NCBI RefSeq assembly: GCF_021347895.1
Contig: NC_067123.1
Location: 1,768,149 to 1,832,148, forward strand
Reading direction: 5' to 3'
DNA: 64,000 nucleotides
Origin: Acanthochromis polyacanthus
Lineage: Eukaryota > Chordata > Actinopteri > Pomacentridae
The position numbers and the translations under genes are program-made. Each line of letters opens with the position of its first letter. Positions within the stretch are counted from its first letter, which is position 1. The notes under the pieces were generated by a model. It made no database searches. It was not told the DNA's origin and saw nothing but the letters and a program-made list of their open reading frames with translations. Positions 48,008-59,048 of the stretch are shown piece by piece.

Positions 48008-49448
48008 CACCTCAGAGGCTCGCTGCCCGTCCAGGCTTCGTTCTCCTCGCTGCTCCAGTGCTGGAGGTTCTGCTCAGAGCCGTCTTCCTGCAGGTGTTTC
48101 CGGCTGTAGCTGATCAGAAACGGGAGCAGTTTGGTCACTTCCTCCCTCAGACAGGAAGTCTCCTCGGCCAACCACGAGCACAGACAGCGGAAGGTGGCGA
48201 AGACGAACGGGTCGTCATAGCGACTCGGATCCACCTGACAGGAAGTAAACAGACCAGGAGGATTATTACAGCGCCGGTTTATCCGTCCAGTAATTATTCA
48301 ATAATTCACTTTAATCAGTCTGACTGCAGCTTGTTAAATTAATATGGTCTCTGGTTTATCTGCTCATCTATGAAGGAGGAAGAGGAGGAGGAGGATGAGT
48401 CATGGACATTTATCATCTTGGACTTTAAGAATCAACATTCAACCAGTTAATCAATAAAACTATCAGCAGGTTGATCAACAGTGAGAATAATAGTTTTCTG
48501 AACGTCTGACAGAAGCTGAAATAATCAACAAAAACAGTGAAATAAGGTGCAGAGAATAGAATTATTAGTAAAATGTTGATTAAAAGTAGTATTTATAGAG
48601 AAAACATTTAGTGTCCTTTGGTGTTTAACTTGTGATTCTTTCAAAACAATATTTTATTCCTGTCTTTTTCTCTTTTTCTCCTGAACCAACAAAAATGCCT
48701 CCAAATGTTTTAATTGTTTTTTTAGAACCGGCTTCCTGTGAAATTTTTAAATAGTAAAGAATTAAATAATGTAATAAAATGACTGGAAAGAATAACAGGA
48801 ATCTAATTTAATGCAAAGAAATAATGAGCAGAAATCAGGACTGTTTGTGAGCAGAGAGGACACCAAGTTTTAGCTTCATTAATTAACCGACTAATCACTG
48901 AAAGTCTCTCATTAACGATATTCCAGACGAGTTAACCAGCTGTACCTTTATTTACTGTGGATTTAGACATTTCTGCACAGAACCACTGTGGTTCGATCAA
49001 CAGGTAGGAAAGTTCATGTGACCTCCTCACCTGCTGCAGGTAGAACATGAGAGCAGAGAAGGCCTCCTCCAGAACCCCCAGAACCTGACGGCTCTGCTGC
49101 AGACTGAGACCAGACACGGAGATCTGAGGAGACGTCTGCAGACACGCCTGCTCTATGGACGCCTCCATGATCCGGTAACAACCTGAGGAGGAGGAGGAGG
49201 AGGAGGAGGAAGAGGAGGAGGAGGAGGAGGAAGAGGAGGAGGAGGAGGAGGAAGAGGTGGAGGAGGAGGAAGAGGAAGAAGAGGAGGAGGAAGAGGAGGA
49301 AGAAGAAGAGGAAGAGGAAGAGGAGGAGGAGGAGGAAGAGGAGGAAGAGGAAGAAGAGGAGGAGGAGGAGGAAGAGGAAGAAGAGGAGGAGGAAGAAGAG
49401 GAAGAAGAAGAGGAGGAGGAAGAAGAGGAGGAGGAGGAAGAGGAGGAG

Positions 49449-49513
<65 letters not shown>

Positions 49514-51767
49514 GGAGGAGGAGGAGGAAGAGGTGGAGGAAGAGGAAGAGGAAGAGGAGGAGAAGAATTTCTCTCAAATGATTAAAAATGATCCAGAATG
49601 ACTGAAAATTTGCAGAATAACACTAAATTTGTCCAAGATGCTGTAAAAATCATCCAAAATGACTTGAAAATGAGCCAAAATTGCAGAAATGTCCAGAATT
49701 ACACAAAGGTTGTCAGAGATGACAAAAATCTTCCCACAATGACCGAAAAATTGACCAGAATGACTTTAATCTGTTCAGAATGAACAGAAAATTATTTTAA
49801 AATGACTGAAACCTAAATGGACACATTCTATGTTGCTGTGGTTTCTGATCATCAATAACTAATAAATAAATGCTGCATTTCTGACATACGGGGGAATGAG
49901 CAGCCTTGGAGGAGGACTGATCTCTGCTTTTCTGGTTCTTATTTTGTGACACACTGAACCTTCTTAAACAGCTCTAACTCTTGTGCTTTTGGACGTTAAA
50001 CCTGTTCATACAGCAGCTTTAATCACATAACCTTCCTGAGCTCTCTAACCCGTGTTTGTGGCTCCACTTCTTCTCGTCTCCAAACATTAGAACCTTCCAG
50101 ACGTTCTGATCTTTATCTCACCTGTCAGAGTTTGCTGCAGCTCTGGGCTCACATCACTCCCTGGTGGTTCTTCTAGACCCATCCGGACCTCCACACAGGC
50201 CCGGTTCACCAGCAGGCAGCAGAACTTGGGGGGTCCCACCAGCTCCCAGCCCTGCAGGTCCAGCAGACAGGCGCTGAGGACCAGGACCGGTCCGATCTGT
50301 TTGGGCGTTAGCTTGGCCTGCATCACGGGCCTCAGCGCTGCCCAGACCCGGCTCACCGCCCCCTTCAGGTCCTCGCTCTGGGCCGCCATCCCAGCAGGGG
50401 GCAGGAACTGGACCAGCTGGGAACACATACCGAGCCGGTTCTGGTCTGACGACTGGCAGAAGTCTTTGGAGAGTCGGACCAGCAGAGCCAGGAGTTGTGC
50501 AGAGTGTCTGCTCCACGCTTTGGTTCTGGTTTTACCGGACAGGAGGCGGCCGAGCAGGGCCAGCCCCCTCCCCCGGCTCAGAGTCTGGTTCTGTTCCACC
50601 GCCTGGCACAGAGCCGGGACAGCAGCTCGGCTCAGGAGCTGGTCTGGACCTCTGGGGAGCCCACAAACCGCCGTCAGAACCTGGTAGCAGTCTGCAGCCA
50701 TGGCCTCGTCCAGCCTGGAGGACGCTTCTGGAGACGTTCTGGTTGCATCGTCATCTTTCTGCTTGCTGGTCTCCCCGACCGGATCCACGTTTGAGACATC
50801 AGCTGCTTTCTTCTCCGGACTCTGCCCGGCCCGGTCCTGGTTCTGCTGGTTCTCCAGGCCGTTGGCTAAGATGCCCAGCAGCAGGGGGACGGTGGAGAGC
50901 AGCTGGGGGTGGGAGGCCATGTCTGGGTCGGTGCTCAGGGCGGCCAGCAGAGCCGTGCCCAGAGACAGCAGCTGTTCTGGGGGTAACACTGAGCTGTCAC
51001 TGCCTCGGACCGCCGTCATCAGGAGCCGGGCCGGAAGGTTCAGACCCACGGCCTGGAAGAGCCGCTGCAGGGTGGGCTGGTCCAGCTGGCTGGCCGGGCA
51101 GAGCCGAGTTACCTAGAGACGACAACATCAGAGGACTTTAGAGTCAGTACTGCAAGAAAACACAACAATCCTGCAGGAAAACGACCTAAACAGTCACTTT
51201 ACTGCATCATAGAAAGATTCTGATATCAGACAGGGTTTCTAATCAACTTACAGTTTCATAAACTAAAGTAGAATTCATTCATTTAAATATTCTTAAATTA
51301 CTGTTCTTAGTGTCCTTGTGTTTTTTATTTTATCTTTAGGTTTCATTAAGGTCATAAAACAAGATCATAACTGCTCTAAATACGTGAAACGTGGATGATA
51401 GCTCCATGAAAGAACTGAAATTTGGTTTTCTGAGCCTTAAAAGCAGCTTTAGATGTAAAAATGAGGCTCACAGCTGTTAAAGTCTGTAGCAGCATCAGAG
51501 GAACATTAATACCCTATTGTTGGCTTTTAATTCCTGTAAATTGACTGTAACCTCCCAGTTTCGTCTCAGACCCACCAGCAGCAGAGCAGCCAGCGTGTGA
51601 CTGTCGTTTTTCGCGTGTTTCAGGGCATGGAGGCATCGCTCCATCACCGCCAGCTGGGCTTCGGTCAACCCGCCTCCAGAGCCCCTCTCCGGGCCTCCAC
51701 CTTCCCCTCCGCCCCGATCCTCTCCTCCCGGAGGCTGGCTGCTCTTCACCCCGGCAAGGTCGGCCAT
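44740..51767 (-). CDS. ncdn: neurochondrin, 7 coding exons
   Basis: Neurochondrin is a cytoplasmic, helical-repeat (armadillo-like) protein of neurons, linked to neurite outgrowth, CaMKII inhibition and group I mGluR surface expression. Exons in transcript order: 51767-51576, 51112-50122, 49182-49031, 48234-48011, 46257-46042, 45905-45763, 45149-44740; 2328 nt, 775 residues (human 729). Splice sites are GT-AG and phases fit. Family blocks seen: [102 protein letters not shown]. The Met at 51767 matches the short family N-terminus; an in-frame upstream region is probably 5' UTR. The exon 3 acceptor follows a 380-nt pyrimidine tract, and the exon 4 donor is tandemly copied in intron 4. Confidence 0.95.
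46300..46760. repeat. degenerate 'ccaaaatgactcaaa' tract (ncdn intron 4)
   Basis: Loose units such as 'tggtccaaaa', 'tgtccaaaatgac' and 'tgtctaaa' with a period near 22-30 bp. It is the reverse complement of the 'ttttggacaa' tracts elsewhere in the window. Confidence 0.55.
46895..48008 (-). repeat. minisatellite copying the ncdn exon 4 splice donor
   Basis: About 17 units of 58-75 bp. On the minus strand each reads an ATT-triplet run, then AGTAAGGAAACACAGCGAGG, CTCTGAG, GTGATT. The last part, GCGAGGCTCTGAG|GTGATT, duplicates the true exon 4 end and donor (exon ends at 48011). Units nearest the exon match it exactly; others have one change. The ATT run varies in length. The poly-Ile and poly-Asn frames over it are artefacts. 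Confidence 0.9.
48235..49030. other. ncdn intron 3
   Basis: Ordinary AT-rich intron between exon 3 (donor at 49030) and exon 4 (acceptor at 48236-48235). No additional exon or strong repeat was recognised. Confidence 0.6.
49184..49566 (-). repeat. 380-nt pyrimidine tract ending at the ncdn exon 3 acceptor
   Basis: The plus strand is purine-only GAG/GAA for about 380 bp apart from a few T in 'gaggtggag'. In the ncdn transcript this is an almost pure C/U run ending CTCCTCAG|GTTGTTACC. It is thus both a microsatellite and the polypyrimidine tract of a conserved exon. It is far longer than the usual 15-40 nt. Confidence 0.92.
49567..50121. other. ncdn intron 2 remainder with family B repeat
   Basis: 49575-49800 is a 'ccaaaatgac' degenerate tract. 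49802-49925 is family B copy 2, matching 15470-15602 ('gagcagccttggaggagg'). The rest shows no feature up to the exon 2 donor at 50121. Confidence 0.6.
51113..51575. other. ncdn intron 1
   Basis: Intron between coding exons 1 and 2, GTGGGT donor at 51575, acceptor CTCTAG at 51114-51113. No other feature was recognised. Confidence 0.7.
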
Positions 51768-52150
51768 AGTAACCTCGATATCTTGATGGAAAGAGGAGTA
51801 AAAAGGAGGAAAACTTAACAAAAACCGACAGAAACTCCGGCTGCTGATCACGGCTTTAGCCACACGCCGCTGCGGACAGCCGGTGGAGCCGAAATTAATG
51901 CCCCTCGGTCGGTTAGCTAAAGCATTCTTAGCAGCGGTTATCTAAAAAAAAAGGACTTAAAATCTGGAAAAGTGGCCGTTACTGAAACAACTTACTTTGT
52001 TGACAGACCTGCACACGCGACTACAGCTCGTTGGCGCTCACCAGGAAGTAAAGTGTCAAAACATCCTGTCGGGAGCCAATGAAAACAGCCCAACAACACC
52101 CGGGAACCAATCAGAGCACGGCTTGTTAGAAGGCGACGGCGCCATTTGAG
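51768..52150 (-). promoter_or_regulatory. ncdn 5' UTR and promoter region
   Basis: Two CCAAT boxes on the plus strand (52076-52080, 52107-52111) and CpG-rich DNA suggest a core promoter. A minus-strand donor CCTG|GTGAGC near 52042 and a pyrimidine-rich acceptor-like end ('cctctttccatcaag') about 10 nt before the ATG suggest a short 5' UTR intron; this is inference. In human, KIAA0319L diverges from this region. Confidence 0.5.
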
Positions 52151-52403
52151 CCCGAAATCTAACGTAGGAGAACGGCTTTAGCCCTTACATGAGGCTGAAG
52201 TTCGGTTCCGGATCGGAGTTAAGGGAAACTTAACTTACAGCTCTGGGCGACTGATTGTATAATTTATTCTACATTTTAATGTACATTATAGTTTTTTTTT
52301 AACTTTATCTAAACATGTAACGCTGTTTGAAACTAACTTTTAAATATACAAAGCTTTTATTTTTTGTGACAATGTGCAAAAAATACATTTAATTTAATTT
52401 AAT
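52151..52403. other. spacer upstream of ncdn, no gene seen
   Basis: AT-rich after 52255. No motif or frame was recognised. Confidence 0.4.

Positions 52404-52479
<76 letters not shown>
52404..52479. repeat. (GATA)n microsatellite
   Basis: About 19 perfect ATAG/GATA tetranucleotides directly abutting the end of the Tc1-like fossil. Confidence 0.95.
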
Positions 52480-52483
52480 AGTT

Positions 52484-53565
<1,082 letters not shown>

Positions 53566-54140
53566 AAAGAAGCAAAATGTCACATTTTGCATTTCCACAA
53601 ATCAGATTAATCAAATTAAGATTTCAGCGTTTTGAGACTATGTTCTGAAGACTCTTAACCTCTGTAGGACAATCTGGTTGACATTTGATCATTCTGCCTA
53701 TAGTGGGTTTAGATCTGGACCTGGTCTAATGGGATCCAGATGTTAAATAATAATCATAAAAATAAAGACAAAGCAAGATCTACCAAAAAACAGAATAAAG
53801 GCTTCATAAATGTAAATGTAGATATTGTACATGAATAATACTTTCCCTGAAAATCTAATACTGTTTTACTTCATTAAATTGTAAGAAATGAAAAGGGAGA
53901 ATCAGTGGTTGAGAGCTGAGAGTTGAATTTCCCTTAACTTTACCCTTAAGGGTCGAAACGGAAACTAACTTCAGGGCAGGATTCAGGAGGCTGTGTTACT
54001 TAATGTAGCCAAAGAAGACATTTTATTTAATACGCCATTTCTCATTATTGTTATTTATTTTAAACACTAAAAATCAGGAGGAACATGACCAGAGTTTTGC
54101 AGATTAAATGTTGCGTCGCGCTGTTTTTGTTGTTGATCGG
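53566..54140. other. intergenic, no gene seen
   Basis: The phrase 'gtttagatctggacctggtct' (less one base) occurs at about 53525 and 53708, suggesting a second transposon fragment. No conserved frame. Confidence 0.4.
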
Positions 54141-54151
54141 CAGGTGCGGAT

Positions 54152-54421
54152 ACCGGAAGTAGCAGGATGTAACCGGCTGTAGCCAGATTATTGTCTGTGA
54201 GGCTAATTTAAGACACAGAAGCAGATAAACTAGGATTGGAATAGGCGTTTGTATAATTTTATGTGCGCATAACGGAACTGTATAGATGCTGTTTTATTTA
54301 AATATCTTAAAGTTGAGCTGTTGTGCTTCTGTCGACCGTTAATGTCTTCAACAATCGCGTCGCTTTACGCTGAAATCCGCCGTTAGCTCCGTGCGTCGCC
54401 GCCGCTAACTTGACGGTCGCT
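54152..54421 (+). repeat. duplicated promoter-like unit, left copy
   Basis: 270 bp from ACCGGAAGTAGCAGGATG to GACGGTCGCT matches 55665-55931 in direct orientation throughout ('aatttaagac', 'agttgagctgttgtgcttct', 'cgtcgctttacgctgaaatc', 'gccgctaacttgacggtcg'). The unit starts with an ETS/GABP-type site (ACCGGAAGT) and ends CpG-rich. Before the foldback insertion the two copies were contiguous, that is, a tandem duplication. Confidence 0.85.
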
Positions 54422-54429
54422 ACTGGAAG

Positions 54430-54905
54430 CATAGACATATAATAAGGAGTAGACGCCGCTCGGGGTGCTGCGCAGCGAGAAATACGGCCGCTTTCTTGGT
54501 CCGGTCACCCGCTCCACTCAGCGCTGTTTGACAGCGCATTTAATCCATCTTAACTCTGAATATTAAACTGATTTTCACGCATTTTTATTTTTATTTTTTG
54601 CTGCAAACGTCATACATGTAGCTATGATACAGGACAAATGGTTCAGCGTATTTTAATATTCATAGCAGGAATAATAGATAATAATAATAATAATAATAAT
54701 AGGTAATAGAATATTCTGATACTAAGCTCGACTGTAGACAGGTATTTTACAAACACTGTAAACACACACACACTAATATATGTTAGAGAAGCAGATAATG
54801 GCAGTAAAGTCAATTATTTTAATAATTTGAAGAGACAATATATGATTACACTTTAAATATATATATAAACAAAATACTGACTAATGAACACATATTTCCA
54901 TATAA

Positions 54906-54949
<44 letters not shown>

Positions 54950-55664
54950 TATATCCATAGTCTATATATGATTTCTATGATAATTTTCTCTGATATATTG
55001 ATTATATTGATACTCCATACATGATTTATTTATGTAGTATGATTTTCTCTGATATATAACTTTTATCTATTACAGCCTGTATATATGTGAATGATGTTGT
55101 TACTCCATCTATGATTTATATATATTCATTTTCTCTGATATATAACTTCTATCTATTGTTTTATATAGAAATATGTGTTCATTAGTCAGTATTTTGTTTA
55201 TATATGTATATATAGCATAATCATATATTGTCTTTTCAAATTTTTAATATAATTGACTTTACTGCCATTATCTGCTTCTCTAACATATATTAGTGTGTGT
55301 GTGTTTACAGTGTTTGTAAAATACCTGTCTACAGTCGAGCTTAGTATCAGAATATTCTATTACCTATTATTATTATTATTATTATTATCTATTATTCCCG
55401 CTATGAATATTAAAATACGTTGAACCATTTGTCCTGTATCATAGCTACATGTATGACGTTTGCAGCAAAAAATAAAAATAAAAAACGCGTGAAAATCAGT
55501 TTAATATTCAGAGTTAAGATGGATTAAATGCGCTGTCAAACAGCGCTGAGTGGAGCGGCTGACCGGACCAAGATGGCGGCCCCACCGCTCGTCAGCCCCA
55601 ATAGGCAGTAGCGGTCGATGCGGCGTCTGCTCTTTATATATGTCTATGTTTATATATGTCTATG
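54430..55664. mobile_element. 1.2-kb foldback element with 8-bp target duplication
   Basis: Two inverted arms of about 480-600 bp flank an AT-rich centre (about 54910-55160) with a TA run. Ends are CATAGACATAT and ATATGTCTATG. ACTGGAAG directly flanks both sides (54422-54429 and 55665-55672), an 8-bp target-site duplication as in hAT-type elements. From about 54500 inward the arms are nearly identical. The outermost 80 bp differ, and the right arm holds 'caagatggcggcccc'. There is no transposase frame. Arms share inner phrases such as 'catacatgtagctatgatac'. Confidence 0.88.
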
Positions 55665-56184
55665 ACTGGAAGTACCAGGATGTAACCGGAAGTAGCAAGA
55701 TTTTCGTCCGTAAGGTTAATTTAAGACGCAGAAGCAGATATACTATGGTTAGAATAGGTGTTTGTGTAATTTTACCGTACGTATAACGTAACTGGATGAT
55801 TATTATTTATTTAAATGTATTTAAATAAGTTGAGCTGTTGTGCTTCTGTCGATCTTTAAAGTCCCCATTGGTCACGTCGCTTTACGCTGAAATCCTCCGT
55901 TAGCTGTGCGTAGCCGCTAACTTGACGGTCGGCGGACGCGCATCAGCTGTACGGAGAGAAACACTGACCCAGTTTACTGCACCGGGACAGCACCGACGAC
56001 GACACGGCGGAACACGGCGACCGACCCGGAGCGACGGTCTGACCCGCTGCCTGCCACCGTCAGTTCCCAGTTGCGCTTCAGAATCCACGCCGCCGCCGGA
56101 GGATCCCGGTCGGTGGATCGGAGGTGTCAGCAGCTGTTAGCCGCAAGGTGCTTTAACCGGATTATCCAGGTGGGATACGTTAAG
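55665..56184 (+). promoter_or_regulatory. putative promoter and noncoding first exon of kiaa0319l
   Basis: The right copy of the duplicated unit (55665-55931, with ACCGGAAGT at 55685) runs into CpG-rich DNA and a strong donor TTAAG|GTGAGC at 56184/56185. In human, KIAA0319L is head-to-head with NCDN, so its first exon is expected here on this strand. No coding exon of that gene is visible in the window, so the assignment rests on position, composition and the donor. Confidence 0.4.
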
Positions 56185-56565
56185 GTGAGCAGCCTGCAGC
56201 GGGTCCTCAGAGCCGCTCAGAACGACAGGTGTCACGGTGGTGAGGCAGAGGGCTGCTGGTTCGGTAACCGGCCTGTAGGAAACCATGTGACAGCTGCAGA
56301 CACACCGGAGCTCTGCTGGTTCCAGGCTGGTAGATCCATAATGCAGGAGAACCACCATTTTGTCTGATATATTATCCTTCCAGTGCGTTGATTCACGCGT
56401 TTCATGTGACTGACAGAACTGCTCTTATGCACCGAGTCCTGTCCTGAATCTGCCGATGAAAATAAATCCTCTATAGAGTGGATCTTCTCTAACAGATACC
56501 TGATAATCATGATCCAGAACTGATTTTTGATTTGTTTTATCAATATTAAAGACTTAAAATAGTCA
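56185..56565. other. intron or intergenic, no feature seen
   Basis: Ordinary composition; probably the start of a long first intron if the preceding exon call is right. Confidence 0.35.
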
Positions 56566-57590
56566 TAGATCCATTCAAAATGTGTGTCTGGTCAAACTTT
56601 AACACATCAGATTCTAGTGATTTTAGAGCCTCAACAGGTGGAGAAATGTGGACCACAGACTGGATTTTATTAGAAATATGGATCCATCCATAAATACACA
56701 CTGACAGGAATTTTATGGAGACACTAGACCAGTCTGGACTGGAGATTTGACTCTTTATTCCCATTTAAAGGGCCAATAAATGTTTTTTTATGGTAATTTT
56801 GAGCCATAGTGATTAATTCTGGACACATTTACAGTAATTTTGGACAGATTTTACATTATTTTGGGCAAATCTTGCCAAATTGCAGATTGTTTTTAGTCAT
56901 TTTGGACAGATCTTTGGGTTTATTTTTGCACAATTTGGACTAATTTTGTACAAGTTTCATGTCCAAATAGTAAGAAACTGTACCACACATCGGGTTCTAC
57001 TGATGTTACAGCCTCAACAGTTGGAGAAATGTGGACCAAGGACTGGTTTTTAGTAGAAACATGGATCCATCCATCCATAGATATACACTGACAGGAACTT
57101 TATGGAGACTCTAGAACAATCTGGATTGGAGATTTTGCACTTTCTTTCCATTTTAAATGGCCAGTATGTATTTGTTATTGTCATTTTGAATCATTTTGAG
57201 TAATTCTGGGCACATTTTGGGTCATTTTAGGCAGATTTCATTTCAAAATAGCAAAAGACTAGAGGACTAGGATGTTCTGGAGCTATCATACCACCCTCAT
57301 TTGAAATAATATTACACTTTTTCTAATAAGCATTCATTGTTGACATTTTTGGACAATTTTTCAGTCATTTTAGACAAAATTTGGTTTATTTTGAACAGAT
57401 TTTAAATCAAAACATCTTAAAACTGGAACCTTGTCTGGTCCAACTTTAACCATCAGATTCTACTGATGTTAGAGCCTCAACAGTTGGAGAAATGTGGACC
57501 AAGGACTGTATTTTAGTAGAAACATGGATCCATCCATAGATAAACACTGACAGGAACTTTATGGAGACACTAGACCAGAAAACATTTTCT
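56566..57590 (+). repeat. dispersed repeat family A, three copies in a row
   Basis: Copies at about 56570-56750, 56970-57150 and 57415-57580 have the same orientation. They are separated by about 230-260 bp of 'ttttggacaa' tract, so the whole forms a degenerate tandem of about 400-430 bp units. Single copies lie at 181-352 and 6066-6245. Confidence 0.75.
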
Positions 57591-59048
57591 TCCATTTTCA
57601 AGGACCACAACTGAACTTTGTGGCTTCAGGAGTAATATTTTTGGAGATACTGAGCTCTTAAAAGGGCTTCCAACAAAGATATTTTTGAGGCTGTAAATGG
57701 AACCCCTCACAGGTCTGAAAACATAAAGAGTTCAGATTCACATTCAGCCAAACATTTAACAGAATTTAGTTTTGGGTCCCAAAAAAACCAATAAGTAAAG
57801 TGTTAGTCTAACCCTACAGCAACATACTCCTGTATTCTGACAGAACGGACCCTTTTATATGGATCTAATCAGGTTCTTGACGTTTCCTTTCAGTGTTGCC
57901 TGAAAAAGCAGAAGCAGACTCATCAGTCAGAGGCAGAGCTGCAGCACGTTTACTGAGCTGTTGCAAATCGATCTCTGGGACAGTAAACAGACTGTTTTGG
58001 TCAAAACAAGACATTTGAGGATGTTGTCTTGAGCTTTGGAAGCAATGATCTGCATTTTCTACCATTCTATAGAGCAAACTATGACGTGATTAATAAAAAG
58101 GGCTAATGGAACCGTTAGCTGGAGCTTTAGACATCAGTGACGTCCAACAGAAGTGGAAATAAGAAGCTGAAAGGAAACAAAGCAGATAAAACCAAGAAAT
58201 GAGTGGTAAAAGGCATGAAAATGTTAATATCTACTGCTACCATGGTGCTCTGGCTTTGTGCTGCTGCAAGAGAGGAAATAAATAGAGTTAATGAGAAAGA
58301 AAAAGCAGCTAAAATGAGTTTGATTACTGGAAAAAAGAGCCTGAATCCTCTGGAGAAGATTATGTAAGAAGTTAGCTAGTGATGGCGTGAGTTCAGATGT
58401 ACGGAGAACATGGGATGTCTTCATGGTTTATTCATTATTTAGTCGTGTGATTCTTCCATACTCAGGGATTTTCTTGTTGTTGATTCTTGCTTTGCCTTCA
58501 TTTAAATGTTATTTTAGGATTAGGATGCTGTCAAAGCAAAGTGGGAGGTTTGTTGCTGTTGTTGTTGAAGGATTCTGCATAAAGTAGAAATAAAAGCAGC
58601 TTATTTTCCTCCCTGTCGCAGCCAGAAGAAGCAGTGCGTGGGCTGTGGTGTCATCAGAGGAAGCTCCATCAACCTGAGGAAGCACTCAGAGAGGCTGGAT
58701 TGGTCTGAACACACATCATTGTTCAGCTGGAGCCTCTGAGGAGGGTGTAATGGCCGAGCTGTCATCAGTCCAGGTGACCGAGGCCACCTGAGCGTCAGCA
58801 GCAGCCTCTGGACGTTCACAGGAACTAAAAATCCTCCCTGTGGCTTCAGCAGCTTCAAGGAGGAGGAACAACGTGATCGGATCGCTCACATTTTCTGCTG
58901 TGGATTTATTTTTACCTGCAGCTTCCTTTTCTCTGTTTCCTACCTGGGCCAGAAAAACAAGCACAGCGGGATCACTGAGTGTTTGTGGGTTTATCTGAGC
59001 TGCTGATTACAGCAGAGGAGGCTGTGGGAGGTCAGCAGGCAGGAATGG
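57591..59048. other. no gene seen
   Basis: Mixed composition with several short frames, none with a recognisable domain or splice context. Possibly part of kiaa0319l intron 1. Confidence 0.4.

Noticed and set aside
46709..48113. 433-codon poly-Ile and ~400-codon poly-Ile/poly-Asn frames
   Set aside because: Products of ATT/AAT runs in the ncdn intron 4 minisatellite.
49014..49601. Poly-Glu and poly-Leu frames
   Set aside because: Frames of the GAG/GAA tract; the true minus-strand exon here is 49031-49182 in another frame.
50154..51141. Several 100-214 codon frames over ncdn exon 2
   Set aside because: Antisense or out-of-frame shadows of the GC-rich coding exon.
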